Shown here in pieces: positions 10,117-20,027 of a DNA stretch of 64,000 bases. Position numbers and translations under genes: made by a program. The first letter of the stretch is position 1; every line of letters starts with the position of its first letter. Below the pieces are notes generated by a model that was given only the letters and a program-made list of their open reading frames with translations, made no database searches and had not been told where the DNA came from. Source of the DNA: Simplicispira hankyongi (lineage in GTDB: Bacteria; Pseudomonadota; Gammaproteobacteria; Burkholderiales; Burkholderiaceae_C); NCBI RefSeq assembly GCF_003570885.1, contig NZ_QXJC01000001.1, positions 124,001 to 188,000 of the forward strand. Direction: 5' to 3'.

Positions 10117-10225
10117 CCAGCGGCCCCCGCGCAAGGGCCGCCCCGCCGCGCTGGGGGCGTCCCCCCTCCCAAATCGCGCAGCGATTTGAGAGAGGGGGGA
10201 GGGAGCGCAGCGACGCAGGGGGGAG
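10117..10225 (-). repeat. 3'-end repeat family 3, copy A
   Basis: A GC-rich element of about 110 bp immediately downstream of the lipase-like gene stop at 10229. Read on the minus strand it starts with CCCCCCTGCG, contains a CCTCCCCCCTCTCTC ... GGGAGGGGGGACG stem, and ends with GCGGCCCTTGCGCGG. The copies at 19079-19187 and 62399-62517 have the same layout and the same orientation after a stop codon. It occupies most of the 190-base gap up to the next gene. Confidence 0.7.
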
Positions 10226-10228
10226 CCC

Positions 10229-11089
10229 CTAATACCACTGCGCCACGACTTCGGGCTGGTGCGCGACCTTGAAGAACCAGCGGCGCGCGCCCTGCACGTC
10301 GAAGCGCTTCCAATGCGCCGGGTCCTGGCGCAGGCGGTCGGCGATGGCGTACATGGCCAACGGGTTCATGCCCATGCCAATGTGGCTGGCGTGCACCTCG
10401 ATGTTCTCGGTGTGCGCATGGCGCGCCGGGTTGATGCTGCAGGGCCAGGCGACGATGCCGTCGGTCTTGCTGTAGATCGACGTGGTAGGCACCGGTGGCG
10501 GCTTGCGTACTTCGGCCAGCAGCTCTTCGTCGGGCGCTTGCTGGCGGCTGACTAGCCGATAGAAGCGCCAGGCATTCGTCGCCTTGGGGTGGCCGGTAAA
10601 GGGGGTGCCCAGGGTAATGACGCAGCGCACCTGCTCGGGCATTTCCTTGGCCAGTTCGCGGGCGTAGATGCCGCCCAGGCTCCAGCCCACGATGCTGACC
10701 GGGGCGCCGTGCTCTGCGCAGAGCGCCTGCAGGCGCTCACGGCAGCCGTCGAGCACGCCTTCGCGCGGACCGAGGTTCAAGCCCTGGTTCCAGGGATGGG
10801 CGCTGTAGCCTTGGCGCTTGAGAAAGCGGCGCAGCGCCAGCGTGCTGATGTCCGAGGCGCCCAGGCCGGGCAGCACCAGCACCGGGTGGCCGTCGCCCGA
10901 GGGCATTTTCGAGAGCCAGGGTGAGACGGCAGCCAGGCCCATGGCTTCCCACGGCGCCCGCGCTTCCAGCATCAACAGCCACAGGCTGGGGGCCGTCAAG
11001 GCCAGTGCACTGGCGGGGTCGTCGCCGGCTTCCGGGCGAATCGGGCGAGGGCGGCAGGGCCGGATGCGGGCATAGAGCGTAGACACCAT
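10229..11089 (-). CDS. alpha/beta hydrolase, lipase-like
   Basis: A 286-residue hydrolase. The nucleophile elbow is SIVGWSLGGIYAREL, preceded by VLVLPGLGASD. A likely acid is in IYSKTDGIVAW and the histidine in HASHIGMGMNP. It lies nine bases downstream of the WS/DGAT acyltransferase and is very probably co-transcribed with it, which suggests a role in turnover of the wax ester or triacylglycerol made by that enzyme (inference). No signal peptide is visible. Confidence 0.8.
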   Translation of the reverse strand: MVSTLYARIRPCRPRPIRPEAGDDPASALALTAPSLWLLMLEARAPWEAMGLAAVSPWLSKMPSGDGHPVLVLPGLGASDISTLALRRFLKRQGYSAHPWNQGLNLGPREGVLDGCRERLQALCAEHGAPVSIVGWSLGGIYARELAKEMPEQVRCVITLGTPFTGHPKATNAWRFYRLVSRQQAPDEELLAEVRKPPPVPTTSIYSKTDGIVAWPCSINPARHAHTENIEVHASHIGMGMNPLAMYAIADRLRQDPAHWKRFDVQGARRWFFKVAHQPEVVAQWY

Positions 11090-11098
11090 GAAAACATC

Positions 11099-12685
11099 CT
11101 AGCGATTGAAGGCGCCGTTGGCATCGGCGGTGACCCGAGCGGTGCGTCGCGTGCGCGACACTTTTCGCGCTGGTGTTGCATTGGGGTTGAACGTGGGTTT
11201 TTTGGGCGTGCGCTGAATTTTTACCGCGGCAACAGCTTTTGCGGGCACTGGCAATGCCCGCAACTCTTCCATCGCCGCATCGAGCGCCAGCGCCAGGGCT
11301 TTGACGTCGGGCAGGGCGGCCGCGTCGGCCATCAGGCCGAAATCCATGTGCGCGTCGAAGCTCTGCACCGTGATGTTCAGGGCCAGCCCATGCACGACGA
11401 TGCTGGTGGGGCAGTTGGCCAGCACGCGTGCCCCGGCCAGGTAGATCGGCACCTGCGGCCCGGGCACGTTGGAGATCACCACGTTGGCCACCTGTGGCAA
11501 GCGCTCGGCCACCCGGGCCTTGCCGTAGAGCGAGGCGGCCGCTTGCATCAGCCAGGGGATGCCGATGGAGGGGAAATCGGTGGGCAGGATGCTTTTCATC
11601 TGGCCCATGGTCGTCTTCATCGCCTGGCTCGCCGTGCGGATGTGCGCCAGACGCTTGCCTGGGTCGGCCAGGTGCGTTCCCAGGCTGATCAGGCCCATCG
11701 AGGCCTGGTTGTCGGAGCGGGTATCGCCCGCCGGGCGCAGCGAGATTGGTACCGCCGCCACCAAGCTCTTGCGCGGTAGCTGCTGGTGTTGCAACAGGTA
11801 GCTGCGCAGCGCGCCAGCGCACAGCATGAGCACCAGATCATTGAGCGTGGCGCCGTGGGCTTGGCCCAGGGCCTTGAGTTCCGAGAGCGGCACGCTGGCC
11901 GAGGCAAAGGCCCGCGCCGGGGTCACCGAGACGTTCATCGGCGTGGCAGGCGCCAGCGTGACATTGCCGGAGCCTTTGCCCAGCAGTTTTCTGGGGCTGA
12001 GCGCGCCCTTGGCCGTTCCAGCCACTGTGCCAAGGGTGGCCGGCAGTGCGCGCACCAGGCGCATGACCTGGCTGGCTTCGTTGCCAAGGGCGCCGCGCAG
12101 CATTTCGACCATGCCGATGCGGAAGGTTTTGCCGCGTCTGGACGGGCGTATGTCGATCTCGCGCGGTTCTGGCGTGGTGTCGAACAGCACATTGCCCAGC
12201 GCCACGGCCGCCTGGCCATCGACTGCCGCGTGGTGAACCTGGGAGAGCACGCCCACTTGTTTGCAGCCGCGCGCACTGCGTGGCAGGCCTTCGATGACGT
12301 GCATGCGCCACAGGGGCTTGCTGCGGTCCAGCAATTGCGGGTGCAACTGGGAGACGGCTTCTTCCAGCAGCGTGCGGGCGTCTGGGGGCGGGCCGCCTTT
12401 TGGGGGGCTGGGCAGTCGGTGTTCGACGATGTGGTAGCGCAGATCAGGCTCTGCATCGACCCAGGCCGGGTTGGCCAGGTTGAGGGGCATCCACCACAGC
12501 CGCCGGCGCAGCGCAGGTGTGGCCGGCATGCGCGCCGCGTAGAGGCGGCGCAGCGCGTTCACATAGCGGCCACGAAAGCCCTTGGGGAGTTCGAGCAGAT
12601 GCATGGCGCCCACGTGCATGGGCATTTCGGGTGTCTCCAGGAACAGAAAGCTCGCGTCCAGCCCGGAAAGCTGCTTGATCGGCAT
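11099..12685 (-). CDS. WS/DGAT family wax ester synthase / acyl-CoA:diacylglycerol acyltransferase
   Basis: A 528-residue O-acyltransferase that esterifies long-chain alcohols or diacylglycerol with acyl-CoA. The catalytic motif HHAAVDG (HHxxxDG) occurs in SQVHHAAVDGQAAVALGN, and the N-terminus PIKQLSGLDASFLFLETPEM is typical of the family. The C-terminal part has NVVISNVPGP, the second conserved block. The C-terminal ~60 residues are lysine/arginine-rich and proline-rich, a common tail. It has a good ribosome binding site (AGGAGAAC) upstream of ATG 12685. It precedes the lipase-like gene in one transcript. Confidence 0.9.
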   Translation of the reverse strand: MPIKQLSGLDASFLFLETPEMPMHVGAMHLLELPKGFRGRYVNALRRLYAARMPATPALRRRLWWMPLNLANPAWVDAEPDLRYHIVEHRLPSPPKGGPPPDARTLLEEAVSQLHPQLLDRSKPLWRMHVIEGLPRSARGCKQVGVLSQVHHAAVDGQAAVALGNVLFDTTPEPREIDIRPSRRGKTFRIGMVEMLRGALGNEASQVMRLVRALPATLGTVAGTAKGALSPRKLLGKGSGNVTLAPATPMNVSVTPARAFASASVPLSELKALGQAHGATLNDLVLMLCAGALRSYLLQHQQLPRKSLVAAVPISLRPAGDTRSDNQASMGLISLGTHLADPGKRLAHIRTASQAMKTTMGQMKSILPTDFPSIGIPWLMQAAASLYGKARVAERLPQVANVVISNVPGPQVPIYLAGARVLANCPTSIVVHGLALNITVQSFDAHMDFGLMADAAALPDVKALALALDAAMEELRALPVPAKAVAAVKIQRTPKKPTFNPNATPARKVSRTRRTARVTADANGAFNR

Positions 12686-12726
12686 GGAAGTTCTCCTGGT
12701 GGCTGGGCGGTTTTCTCTGTGCGGGA

Positions 12727-13830
12727 TTATTGGCCGCGAAGGCTCTCGCCACCACGCGCCGCGGCCACCGCCTGTCCGAGCTCGATGACGGCCATGGCGT
12801 AGTAGCTCGACCAGTTGTAGCGCGTGACCGCATAGAAGTTGTCGGTGCCGGCCACAAAGGTGGGCGCATCGCCGCCGTTTTCCAGTTCGATCAGCGCCAG
12901 CTTGCCGCCATAGGCCGCGCCCGCGCCGTCCACCATGGCACCCTTGGCGGCCATGGCAGCCACGCTGAAGGTGGGCAGGATGTCGGGGGCGAGCAGGGCG
13001 TCGAGGTCCAGCCGCGCAGCGTCCAGGTGCACCGGGAAATGGGTGGGCAGCCCTGCAGTCCAGCCATGGGCAACAAAATAATTGGCCACGGAGCCAATGG
13101 CATCGGCGGCGCTGCCAAACAGGTCGATGTGGCCGTCGCGGTCAAAGTCCACCGCCCAGCGCGCCCAGCTCGATGGCATGAACTGCCCCAGGCCCATGGC
13201 GCCGGCATAGCTGCCGCGCGCGTCGAAAGGGTCGGCGCCGCTGCGGTAGATAAGGCTCAGGTACTGCTCGAGTTCGCTGCGAAAATACTGCTGGCGTTCG
13301 GTGGCGCGCGGGTGGGCGCTGGGGAAATCAAAGGATAGCGTGGCAAGCGCGTCGATCACGCGGAGCTTGCCCATGTGCTGGCCGTAGAGCGTTTCCACCC
13401 CCAGGATGCCGACGATGATCTCCGCTGGCACGCCGTATTCCTGCTCGGCTTGGGCCAGTGCGTCGGCGTTCTCGTTCCAGAACCGCACCCCGGCCCGGAT
13501 GCGCACCGGCTCGACAAAGCGCGCACGGTAGGCGCTCCAGTTCTTGGCCGTACCGCGCGGCGCCGGCAGCATCAGGCGCGGCACCTGGGGCAGAAAGCGC
13601 GCACGGCCGATCACCGCGCGTACCCAGGCCGGATCGAGGTCGCGCCGCTCGGCCAGGTCGTCGGCAAACTGCATGGCATCGGGGCGGCTGGCGTACAGCA
13701 AGCTCTCCGCTGGGGCTTGGGCTTCGGCGGCCACTGGAGCGCGTTTTTTTGGGTGTTTTTTGGCTGTAGCGCTTACTGGTATTGCGCAACAAGCTACAAA
13801 AATAAGAGCAAATTTCGGAAAATGGAGCAT
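12727..13830 (-). CDS. mltB: lytic murein transglycosylase B
   Basis: A 367-residue peptidoglycan lytic transglycosylase (family 3). The catalytic glutamate lies in GILGVETLYGQHMGKLRVID, and SYAGAMGLGQFMPSSW is the second family motif. The N-terminus is a signal peptide, LIFVACCAIPVSA, with a possible lipobox cysteine. Unusually, codons for this signal peptide come from a copy of the dispersed ~60-bp repeat (13751-13806). It starts five bases after the stop of the transglutaminase gene, so it is the last gene of the MoxR operon. Confidence 0.88.
   Translation of the reverse strand: MLHFPKFALIFVACCAIPVSATAKKHPKKRAPVAAEAQAPAESLLYASRPDAMQFADDLAERRDLDPAWVRAVIGRARFLPQVPRLMLPAPRGTAKNWSAYRARFVEPVRIRAGVRFWNENADALAQAEQEYGVPAEIIVGILGVETLYGQHMGKLRVIDALATLSFDFPSAHPRATERQQYFRSELEQYLSLIYRSGADPFDARGSYAGAMGLGQFMPSSWARWAVDFDRDGHIDLFGSAADAIGSVANYFVAHGWTAGLPTHFPVHLDAARLDLDALLAPDILPTFSVAAMAAKGAMVDGAGAAYGGKLALIELENGGDAPTFVAGTDNFYAVTRYNWSSYYAMAVIELGQAVAAARGGESLRGQ
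13751..13806. repeat. Dispersed ~60-bp repeat family 1, copy 1 (inside mltB)
   Basis: Contains GGCTGTAGCGCTTACTGG and, after ATTGCG, CAACAAGCTACAAAAATA, matching the GCGCTT / AAGCTA layout of the other copies. On the minus strand it encodes residues 6-25 of MltB. Confidence 0.65.
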
Positions 13831-13835
13831 GCAGA

Positions 13836-15860
13836 TCAGGCAGAAGGCGTGGGCAGCGCCAGGGTAGCAAAGCGGCGGCGCAACGGTTTCAGGCTTGGCG
13901 CGGGGGTGTCGCCGTGCACTGCGTAGCGCTGGGTTTCAAGGTCCAGCAGCCATTGGGCCAGCGGCTCGCCGGCGGCGCCAAAATGGGCGCGCACAGCCTC
14001 GGCCATGGAGCGCGGGGGCAGGTGCGTGGGGAGGTCGAGCCCCGCCCGTGCCAGGCGCTGGCGGGCCTGGGCGAGCAGGCGCAGCCAGGGGTCGTGCTGC
14101 AGCCGCTCCCAAGCCGACCACAGGGCGCCGCCCACGGCGGCGGCCACCACCAGGCCGGCGAGCAGGTTGACCAGATCCTGCCAGTCGGGTGCGTCGAAGC
14201 CCATGGCCTTGAGCATGTCGAGCTGGCGGGTTCGCGTGTAATTCAGCACCCACTGGTTCCAGCGGTTGTTGGCCGCCTCCCAGACGGCGCGCAGCTGCTG
14301 CGCCATTCCCGGGCTGATGACGCTGTCCACCGCACTGCCAAACGCCCCACGCGGTGCGCGCAGGCGGGTCAATTGGCCAATCCGGCCGGGCGAGACGGCG
14401 CCTGTGGGGTCCACGCGCACCCAGCCGCGGCCTTCGATCCACACCTCGGCCCAGGCGTGGGCATCGCTCTGGCGCACCGTCCAGTAGCCGTCGATGGGGT
14501 TGCGCTCGCCACCCTGGTAGCCGGTGACGATGCGCGCCGGCACGCCGGCCGCCCGCATCAGGATGACAAAGGACGAAGCGATGTGCTCGCAAAAACCCGC
14601 CTTGCGGTCGAACCAGAATTCGTCAGCCGTGTTCTCGCCGTAGACACCGGGCTCCAGCGTGTACGCGTAGCCGCCGGTGCGCAGCCGCGTGAGCACGGCG
14701 TCCACCAGTGCCTGCGTACCGCCTGCGGCCACCGCTGGGTCGGCGCGCAACTGCTCGGCCAATGCCTTGGTGCGCGGGTTGAAGCCGGCGGGCAGCTGGG
14801 TCAGCAAGCGCAATTCGTGGCTGGCCGCGAGCGGGCCGTGGCGGAACTGCGGGTAGCTGGTGGCGCGGTAGCGCAGCACCTCGGTGATCGGGCGCGCGGC
14901 CATCCACTCAAGATCGCGCGCCCTATAGGCCCGAAGGCCCTCTGCCTGCGGACCCTCGGGCGAGGCGTCCAGCAACAGCAGCCAGGGACGCTGGCTGGGC
15001 TCCAGCGTGGCTTCGTAGTGCACCGCCGTGCCTTGGACCTGCAGGTGTGAGGGGGTCGCTTGGCTGTCGCGGATCGGCAGTGCCTGCCATTCGTGGCCGT
15101 CGAAGTCCGAGAGCACCGGGCCGCGAAAGTACATCGCCGATTGCGGTGGTAGCGCGCTGGCTGGCCCGTCAAAGCGCACGCGCAGGGCCACGCTGTCGTC
15201 CAGCGCGATCTCCGCCATGCTGCCCACCCGCATGCTGCCCGAGAGGCCGCTACGCCCCGAGAGCTGGTCGCCAGGAAGGCCCCAGAGCGGCGCCATGCGG
15301 GGGAAGAGCATGAACAGCGCCACCATCACCGGCGTACCCAGGAGCGCCATGCGCGCGGCCGAGCGCAGCGCCAGCGTCAGCGGTGGGCGTCCCACTGGCA
15401 TGTGCGCATTGACCAGCGCCGTCAGCAGGCCGATGAGGGCCACCAGCATGGCCGCTGCGGTGGGCAGCGACTGGGAGAAGAAGAAGTTGCTGAGCATCGT
15501 GAAGAAGCCCAGGAAGAAGATCACCATGGCGTCGCGCCGCGCACGCGCTTCCAAGGTCTTGAGCGCCAGCAGCATGGCAATCAGCGTGACGCCCGCCTCG
15601 CGCCCGAGGATGGTGTGAAAGCTCGCCAAAGTGGCGCCCACGGCCAGTACCAGCAGCACGAACAGTAGCCACCGGGTGGGCAGCTTGCGCGCCCCCAGCG
15701 CCAGGCCCGCGCGCCAGAGCAGCAGCAGGCTGGCAAACATCCCGGCCCAGATGGGCAAATGCGGGAACAGCGGCAGCAGCACGCAGCCGATCACGGCCAG
15801 CAGGAACAGCGTGTCGCGTGCTTCGCGCGGTAGGTTCACAAGCTTGGTGCGCAGGTTCAT
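13836..15860 (-). CDS. DUF3488 and transglutaminase-like domain protein (TgpA type)
   Basis: A 674-residue membrane protein. The N-terminal ~190 residues form about six membrane helices (DUF3488). A periplasmic transglutaminase-like domain follows, with Cys in RKAGFCEHIASSF, His in QSDAHAWAEVWIEGRGW and Asp in VRVDPTGAVSP, the papain-like triad. A further helix and a DUF4129-like C-terminal tail close the protein. Relatives such as Pseudomonas TgpA are needed for envelope integrity. It sits between DUF58 and mltB in a cell-envelope operon. Confidence 0.88.
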   Translation of the reverse strand: MNLRTKLVNLPREARDTLFLLAVIGCVLLPLFPHLPIWAGMFASLLLLWRAGLALGARKLPTRWLLFVLLVLAVGATLASFHTILGREAGVTLIAMLLALKTLEARARRDAMVIFFLGFFTMLSNFFFSQSLPTAAAMLVALIGLLTALVNAHMPVGRPPLTLALRSAARMALLGTPVMVALFMLFPRMAPLWGLPGDQLSGRSGLSGSMRVGSMAEIALDDSVALRVRFDGPASALPPQSAMYFRGPVLSDFDGHEWQALPIRDSQATPSHLQVQGTAVHYEATLEPSQRPWLLLLDASPEGPQAEGLRAYRARDLEWMAARPITEVLRYRATSYPQFRHGPLAASHELRLLTQLPAGFNPRTKALAEQLRADPAVAAGGTQALVDAVLTRLRTGGYAYTLEPGVYGENTADEFWFDRKAGFCEHIASSFVILMRAAGVPARIVTGYQGGERNPIDGYWTVRQSDAHAWAEVWIEGRGWVRVDPTGAVSPGRIGQLTRLRAPRGAFGSAVDSVISPGMAQQLRAVWEAANNRWNQWVLNYTRTRQLDMLKAMGFDAPDWQDLVNLLAGLVVAAAVGGALWSAWERLQHDPWLRLLAQARQRLARAGLDLPTHLPPRSMAEAVRAHFGAAGEPLAQWLLDLETQRYAVHGDTPAPSLKPLRRRFATLALPTPSA

Positions 15861-15870
15861 GCGGGCGCCA

Positions 15871-15918
15871 CTTCTCTATCAAATAGAGAGCTGTTGGCGC
15901 TTATGGACAAAGCGCTAG
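15871..15918. repeat. Dispersed repeat family 1, copy 2 (left part)
   Basis: TTGGCGCTTATGGACAAAGC followed by GCTAG. The right part of this copy (TAGAGGCCAATTTG) resumes at 16081, so the repeat has been split by the 161-bp element at 15919-16079. Confidence 0.7.
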
Positions 15919-16079
15919 GGAGCCTCTGCACGAATCGCGTGGCAAGTGGGCGCTGCGGATCGGGATGAGCTGCAAGGCGCAAACCGCAGCGATAGCCGTA
16001 GCTATCGCGAGGATTTGCAACGCTGCAGATCGCCCGAGGCCGCAGATGCACACGGCGCGACGATTCGTGCAGAGGCTCC
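15919..16079. mobile_element. 161-bp non-autonomous inverted-repeat element (family 2), copy 1
   Basis: Perfect 19-bp terminal inverted repeats: GGAGCCTCTGCACGAATCG at 15919-15937 and its complement at 16061-16079. It is flanked by the direct repeat CTAG (15915-15918 and 16080-16083). The core carries GGCGCAAACCGCAGC, a GCGATAGC/GCTATCGC stem and GAGGATTTGCAACGC. It has no coding capacity, so it is MITE-like; 4-bp CTAG-type duplications suggest an IS5-family transposase in trans (inference). It fills the 256-base gap between the DUF58 and transglutaminase genes. Confidence 0.75.
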
Positions 16080-16116
16080 CTAGAGGCCAATTTGACCCAT
16101 ATTTTTACGCTGGATA

Positions 16117-17139
16117 TCAGCACAGCGCCAGTGCCTCCAGGCAGCGCAGGCGCTGCGCCGCGCCGCTGCTCTGCGCGATGGTGGTGCCCGCAAGGCGCAG
16201 GCCATAGCGCAGGCCCAGCCGGTCGGCCTGCAGCACCCAGGCAGTGAGCCGGGCAATGCGTGCTTCCGGGTCAGTCAGGCCGGTGCGGCCGGGCTCCAGC
16301 CAGAGCTCGCTGCGCTGGCTTTGCTGGGTGTCGCGGCTGACCAGCGCGTCACTGCCGCTGGCCATGGCCTGGGCGGCTTTCTTCCAGACGACGAGCTTTT
16401 GCGGGTCACCGCGGCGGTAGGCGCGCACGCCATCGAATTCGCCGCTGCCTGCCATCTGCGCACTCGGCGCATCGCCTCCCACGCGCTCCCCTGCGGGCAG
16501 TGCCGGAGCGTGGGGTTCTGGAGCGGGGTAGACCAGCACCTGCGCCGCTGGCCGCCACACGGTCCAGACCCGAAAGGTGCCGAGCGGAAAACGTGTCTCG
16601 GCCGTCAGCACCGGCACATCGTGCAGGCCGCGCCGGGTCGGTGCGAACGCCACCTGCACCACCGCCGTGCCCTGGGCCGGCACATCCGTCCAGGCCCATT
16701 GGCCGCTGCCTTGCACCGCCAGTGCGATGGCCATGCGCGGTGTGCGTCGGTCGCTGCTGAGCTGCACCTCCAGCGCCGCGCTGTCGCCGGCAAAGTGCGG
16801 TGTGGGCGTTTTGAGGTGCAAGGACAAGCCGCGCAGCGTGGCGTGGCAGACATGCATGCCGGCCACGGCGCTTCCGGCCAGCAGAAAGGTGAGCAAATAG
16901 CCGAGGTTGAGCTGGAAGTTGATGGACGCCACCAGCAGCACCAGCAGCGTCAGCGCCAGCATCCAGCCCGCCCCCGTGGGCAGGATGTAGACGTTGCGCT
17001 GCGTCAGCAGGGTGGTGTCGGTGCGCGGCAGGCGCGCCATCCACCAGGCGCGAAAGCGCCGCCGCACCATGGCCGCCGGGTTCAGGCGCGCGGCCAGGTG
17101 GAGGGGGGTGCGAGCGGCAGCCAGATCTGGCACGGACAA
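16117..17139 (-). CDS. DUF58 domain-containing protein
   Basis: A 340-residue protein with two membrane helices near the N-terminus (residues ~50-90) and a C-terminal DUF58 domain. The DUF58 signature is FDGVRAYRRGDPQKLVVWKK, matching the usual RxYxxGDxxRxIxWK pattern. These proteins accompany MoxR ATPases and transglutaminase proteins in envelope-linked operons and may act as adaptors with a von Willebrand-like fold. Eight bases separate it from the MoxR stop, so it is co-transcribed. Confidence 0.88.
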   Translation of the reverse strand: MSVPDLAAARTPLHLAARLNPAAMVRRRFRAWWMARLPRTDTTLLTQRNVYILPTGAGWMLALTLLVLLVASINFQLNLGYLLTFLLAGSAVAGMHVCHATLRGLSLHLKTPTPHFAGDSAALEVQLSSDRRTPRMAIALAVQGSGQWAWTDVPAQGTAVVQVAFAPTRRGLHDVPVLTAETRFPLGTFRVWTVWRPAAQVLVYPAPEPHAPALPAGERVGGDAPSAQMAGSGEFDGVRAYRRGDPQKLVVWKKAAQAMASGSDALVSRDTQQSQRSELWLEPGRTGLTDPEARIARLTAWVLQADRLGLRYGLRLAGTTIAQSSGAAQRLRCLEALALC

Positions 17140-17147
17140 GCGCCTTT

Positions 17148-18068
<921 letters not shown>

Positions 18069-18120
18069 CCCGTGACGTTATCCGAAAAACCGCAGCAGAC
18101 TCGAGCGGGGAGACAAAAGT

Positions 18121-19074
18121 ATGGGCAAGACGGGTTATTTCACCCACCGTGATTGCAAAAAGCACGAGATGGGCCCTGGCCATCCCGAATGCCCCGAGCG
18201 GCTCGATGCCATCGAAGACCGGCTCTTGATCACCGGGGTGTCCGATGCGCTGGAGCATTTCGAAGCGCCGGAAGCCGCCCTGGCCGACATCGAGCTGGCC
18301 CACACGCGCCTGCATATCGCCTCGCTGCGCGGCCTGACCGACTGGCTGCGCGAGGAAATGGATGCGGGCGGCCCCTCGCACACCCAGATGGACCCCGACA
18401 CTTCCATCAACGTGCACACCTGGAAGGCCGCGCTGCGCTCCGCCGGCGCGGCCATGGCCGCTACCGATGCGGTGATAGCGGGAGAGCTGGAAAACGCCTT
18501 TTGCGCCATACGCCCGCCGGGCCACCACGCCTGCCGCGACAAGGCCATGGGCTTCTGCTTTTTCAACAACGTGGCGATAGCGGCCAAGTATGCGCTGGAG
18601 CGCCACCAGCTCAAGCGCGTGGCCGTGGTCGATTTCGACGTGCACCACGGCAACGGGACCGAGAACATCCTCGCGGGGGACGAGCGCGCGCTGATGGTGA
18701 GTTTCTTCCAGCACCCGTTCTACCCCTACACCGGAGACCAGTCGCCAGCGGCCAACATGGTCAATGTGCCCGTGCCGGCCTATACCAAGGGCATGGAAGT
18801 ACGCGAGCTCATCGAGATCATGTGGATTCCGCGGCTGGAAGCCTTCAAGCCCGAGATGATTTTCATCAGCGCCGGCTTCGACGCCCACCGCGACGACGAC
18901 ATGGGCCAGATGGGCCTGACCGAGCAGGACTACGCCTGGATTACCCAGCGCATCAAAGATGTCGCACGCCGTTTTTGCAATGGCCGTATCGTCTCGTGCC
19001 TGGAAGGCGGCTACGTGATGCGCGCGCTGGCCTTGAGTGTCGAGGCCCATCTGCGCGTGCTTGCGGATTTGTGA
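18121..19074 (+). CDS. histone deacetylase family protein
   Basis: A 317-residue zinc deacetylase of the arginase/HDAC fold. It shows AIRPPGHHACRDKAMGFCFF with the catalytic His pair, VAVVDFDVHHGNGTENIL with the metal-binding Asp and His, and MIFISAGFDAHRDD with the second metal-binding Asp. Bacterial members deacetylate polyamines or small amides (AcuC/APAH-like); the substrate here is unknown. Transcribed away from the MoxR operon with 52 bases between the starts. A family 3 repeat follows its stop. Confidence 0.88.
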   Translation: MGKTGYFTHRDCKKHEMGPGHPECPERLDAIEDRLLITGVSDALEHFEAPEAALADIELAHTRLHIASLRGLTDWLREEMDAGGPSHTQMDPDTSINVHTWKAALRSAGAAMAATDAVIAGELENAFCAIRPPGHHACRDKAMGFCFFNNVAIAAKYALERHQLKRVAVVDFDVHHGNGTENILAGDERALMVSFFQHPFYPYTGDQSPAANMVNVPVPAYTKGMEVRELIEIMWIPRLEAFKPEMIFISAGFDAHRDDDMGQMGLTEQDYAWITQRIKDVARRFCNGRIVSCLEGGYVMRALALSVEAHLRVLADL

Positions 19075-19078
19075 ACAA

Positions 19079-19187
19079 CCCCCTGAGCGGCTGCGCCGCT
19101 TCCCCCTTCTCTTGCATTGCTGCGCAACGCGGAAGGGGGGACACCGCCAGCGCGGCGGGGCGGCCCTTGCGCGGCGGTCGCTGGTGG
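19079..19187 (+). repeat. 3'-end repeat family 3, copy B
   Basis: Begins four bases after the stop of the deacetylase-like gene with CCCCCTGAGCGGCTGCG, then CTTCCCCCTTCTCTTG ... GCGGAAGGGGGGACACC and GGCGGCCCTTGCGCGG. Same order and same orientation relative to the preceding gene as the other two copies. The two complementary C/G runs make a strong hairpin. Confidence 0.7.
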
Positions 19188-19235
19188 GCGCTGTGCTATT
19201 TTTGAACGCTGCGGCTTGCGCGGCGCGGTAGGAGT

Positions 19236-20027
19236 ATGTCAATGTCGGAATCTGTCAATTTGCTGCAAGTTACCAAGGACGCGCGTGGCGTCGTCACGCT
19301 GACCCTCAACGATCCGGCACGCTTCAATGCGCTGGGCTCTGAGATGCTCGCCGCTCTGCAAGAGGCGCTCAATGGCCTGGCAGGCGATGACACGGTGCGG
19401 GTGGTGGTGCTGGCAGGTGCCGGCAAGGCCTTTTGCGCCGGCCACAACCTCAAGGACATGGCGGCGCACCCCGATCTGGCCTGGTACCAGCAGCTCTTTA
19501 CCCAGTGCAGCCGCATGATGCTGTCCCTCCATCAGCTCCCGGTGCCAGTGATTGCGCGGGTGCACGGCATGGCCACGGCAGCGGGCTGCCAACTGGTCGC
19601 CCAGTGCGATCTGGCCGTGGCGGCCGAGGGTGCCACGTTTGCCACCAGCGGCATCCACTACGGCCTGTTCTGCGCCACGCCCAGCGTGCCGCTGGTGCGC
19701 AACGTGCCGGTCAAGCGCGCCATGGAAATGCTGCTCACGGGCGACTTTATTGACGCGCAGACGGCGCTGCGCGAGGGCCTGGTCAACCGCGTGGTGCCCC
19801 TTGACGCGCTGGACGCCGAGGTCGAGCGCCTGGTGCAGTCCATCGTCGAGAAGCCCCGTGCTGCCGTCACCATGGGCAAGGCCTTGGTGTACCGCCAGCG
19901 TGAGTTGGGCCTCGAAGCCGCCTACCAGATCGCCGGCCAGACCATGGCCGTGAACATGATGGACGAGGCGGCCCAGGAAGGCGCACGCGCCTTTGCTGAA
20001 AAACGCAAACCGGGCTGGAAGACCTGA
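19236..20027 (+). CDS. enoyl-CoA hydratase/isomerase family protein
   Basis: A 263-residue crotonase-fold protein. The oxyanion-hole motifs are KAFCAGHNLKDMAAH and GMATAAGCQLVAQCDLAVAA. The neighbouring ATFATSGIHYGLFCATPSVP resembles the ECHDC3-like branch, whose substrate is not certain. It starts at ATG 19236 after a TAGGAG ribosome binding site. Its stop shares one base with the start of the MscS gene, so the two are coupled. Confidence 0.82.
   Translation: MSMSESVNLLQVTKDARGVVTLTLNDPARFNALGSEMLAALQEALNGLAGDDTVRVVVLAGAGKAFCAGHNLKDMAAHPDLAWYQQLFTQCSRMMLSLHQLPVPVIARVHGMATAAGCQLVAQCDLAVAAEGATFATSGIHYGLFCATPSVPLVRNVPVKRAMEMLLTGDFIDAQTALREGLVNRVVPLDALDAEVERLVQSIVEKPRAAVTMGKALVYRQRELGLEAAYQIAGQTMAVNMMDEAAQEGARAFAEKRKPGWKT

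Noticed and set aside
10039-10228. Small frames in the intergenic region after the hydrolase
   Set aside because: They fall in the GC-rich family 3 repeat, which recurs elsewhere without a conserved frame.
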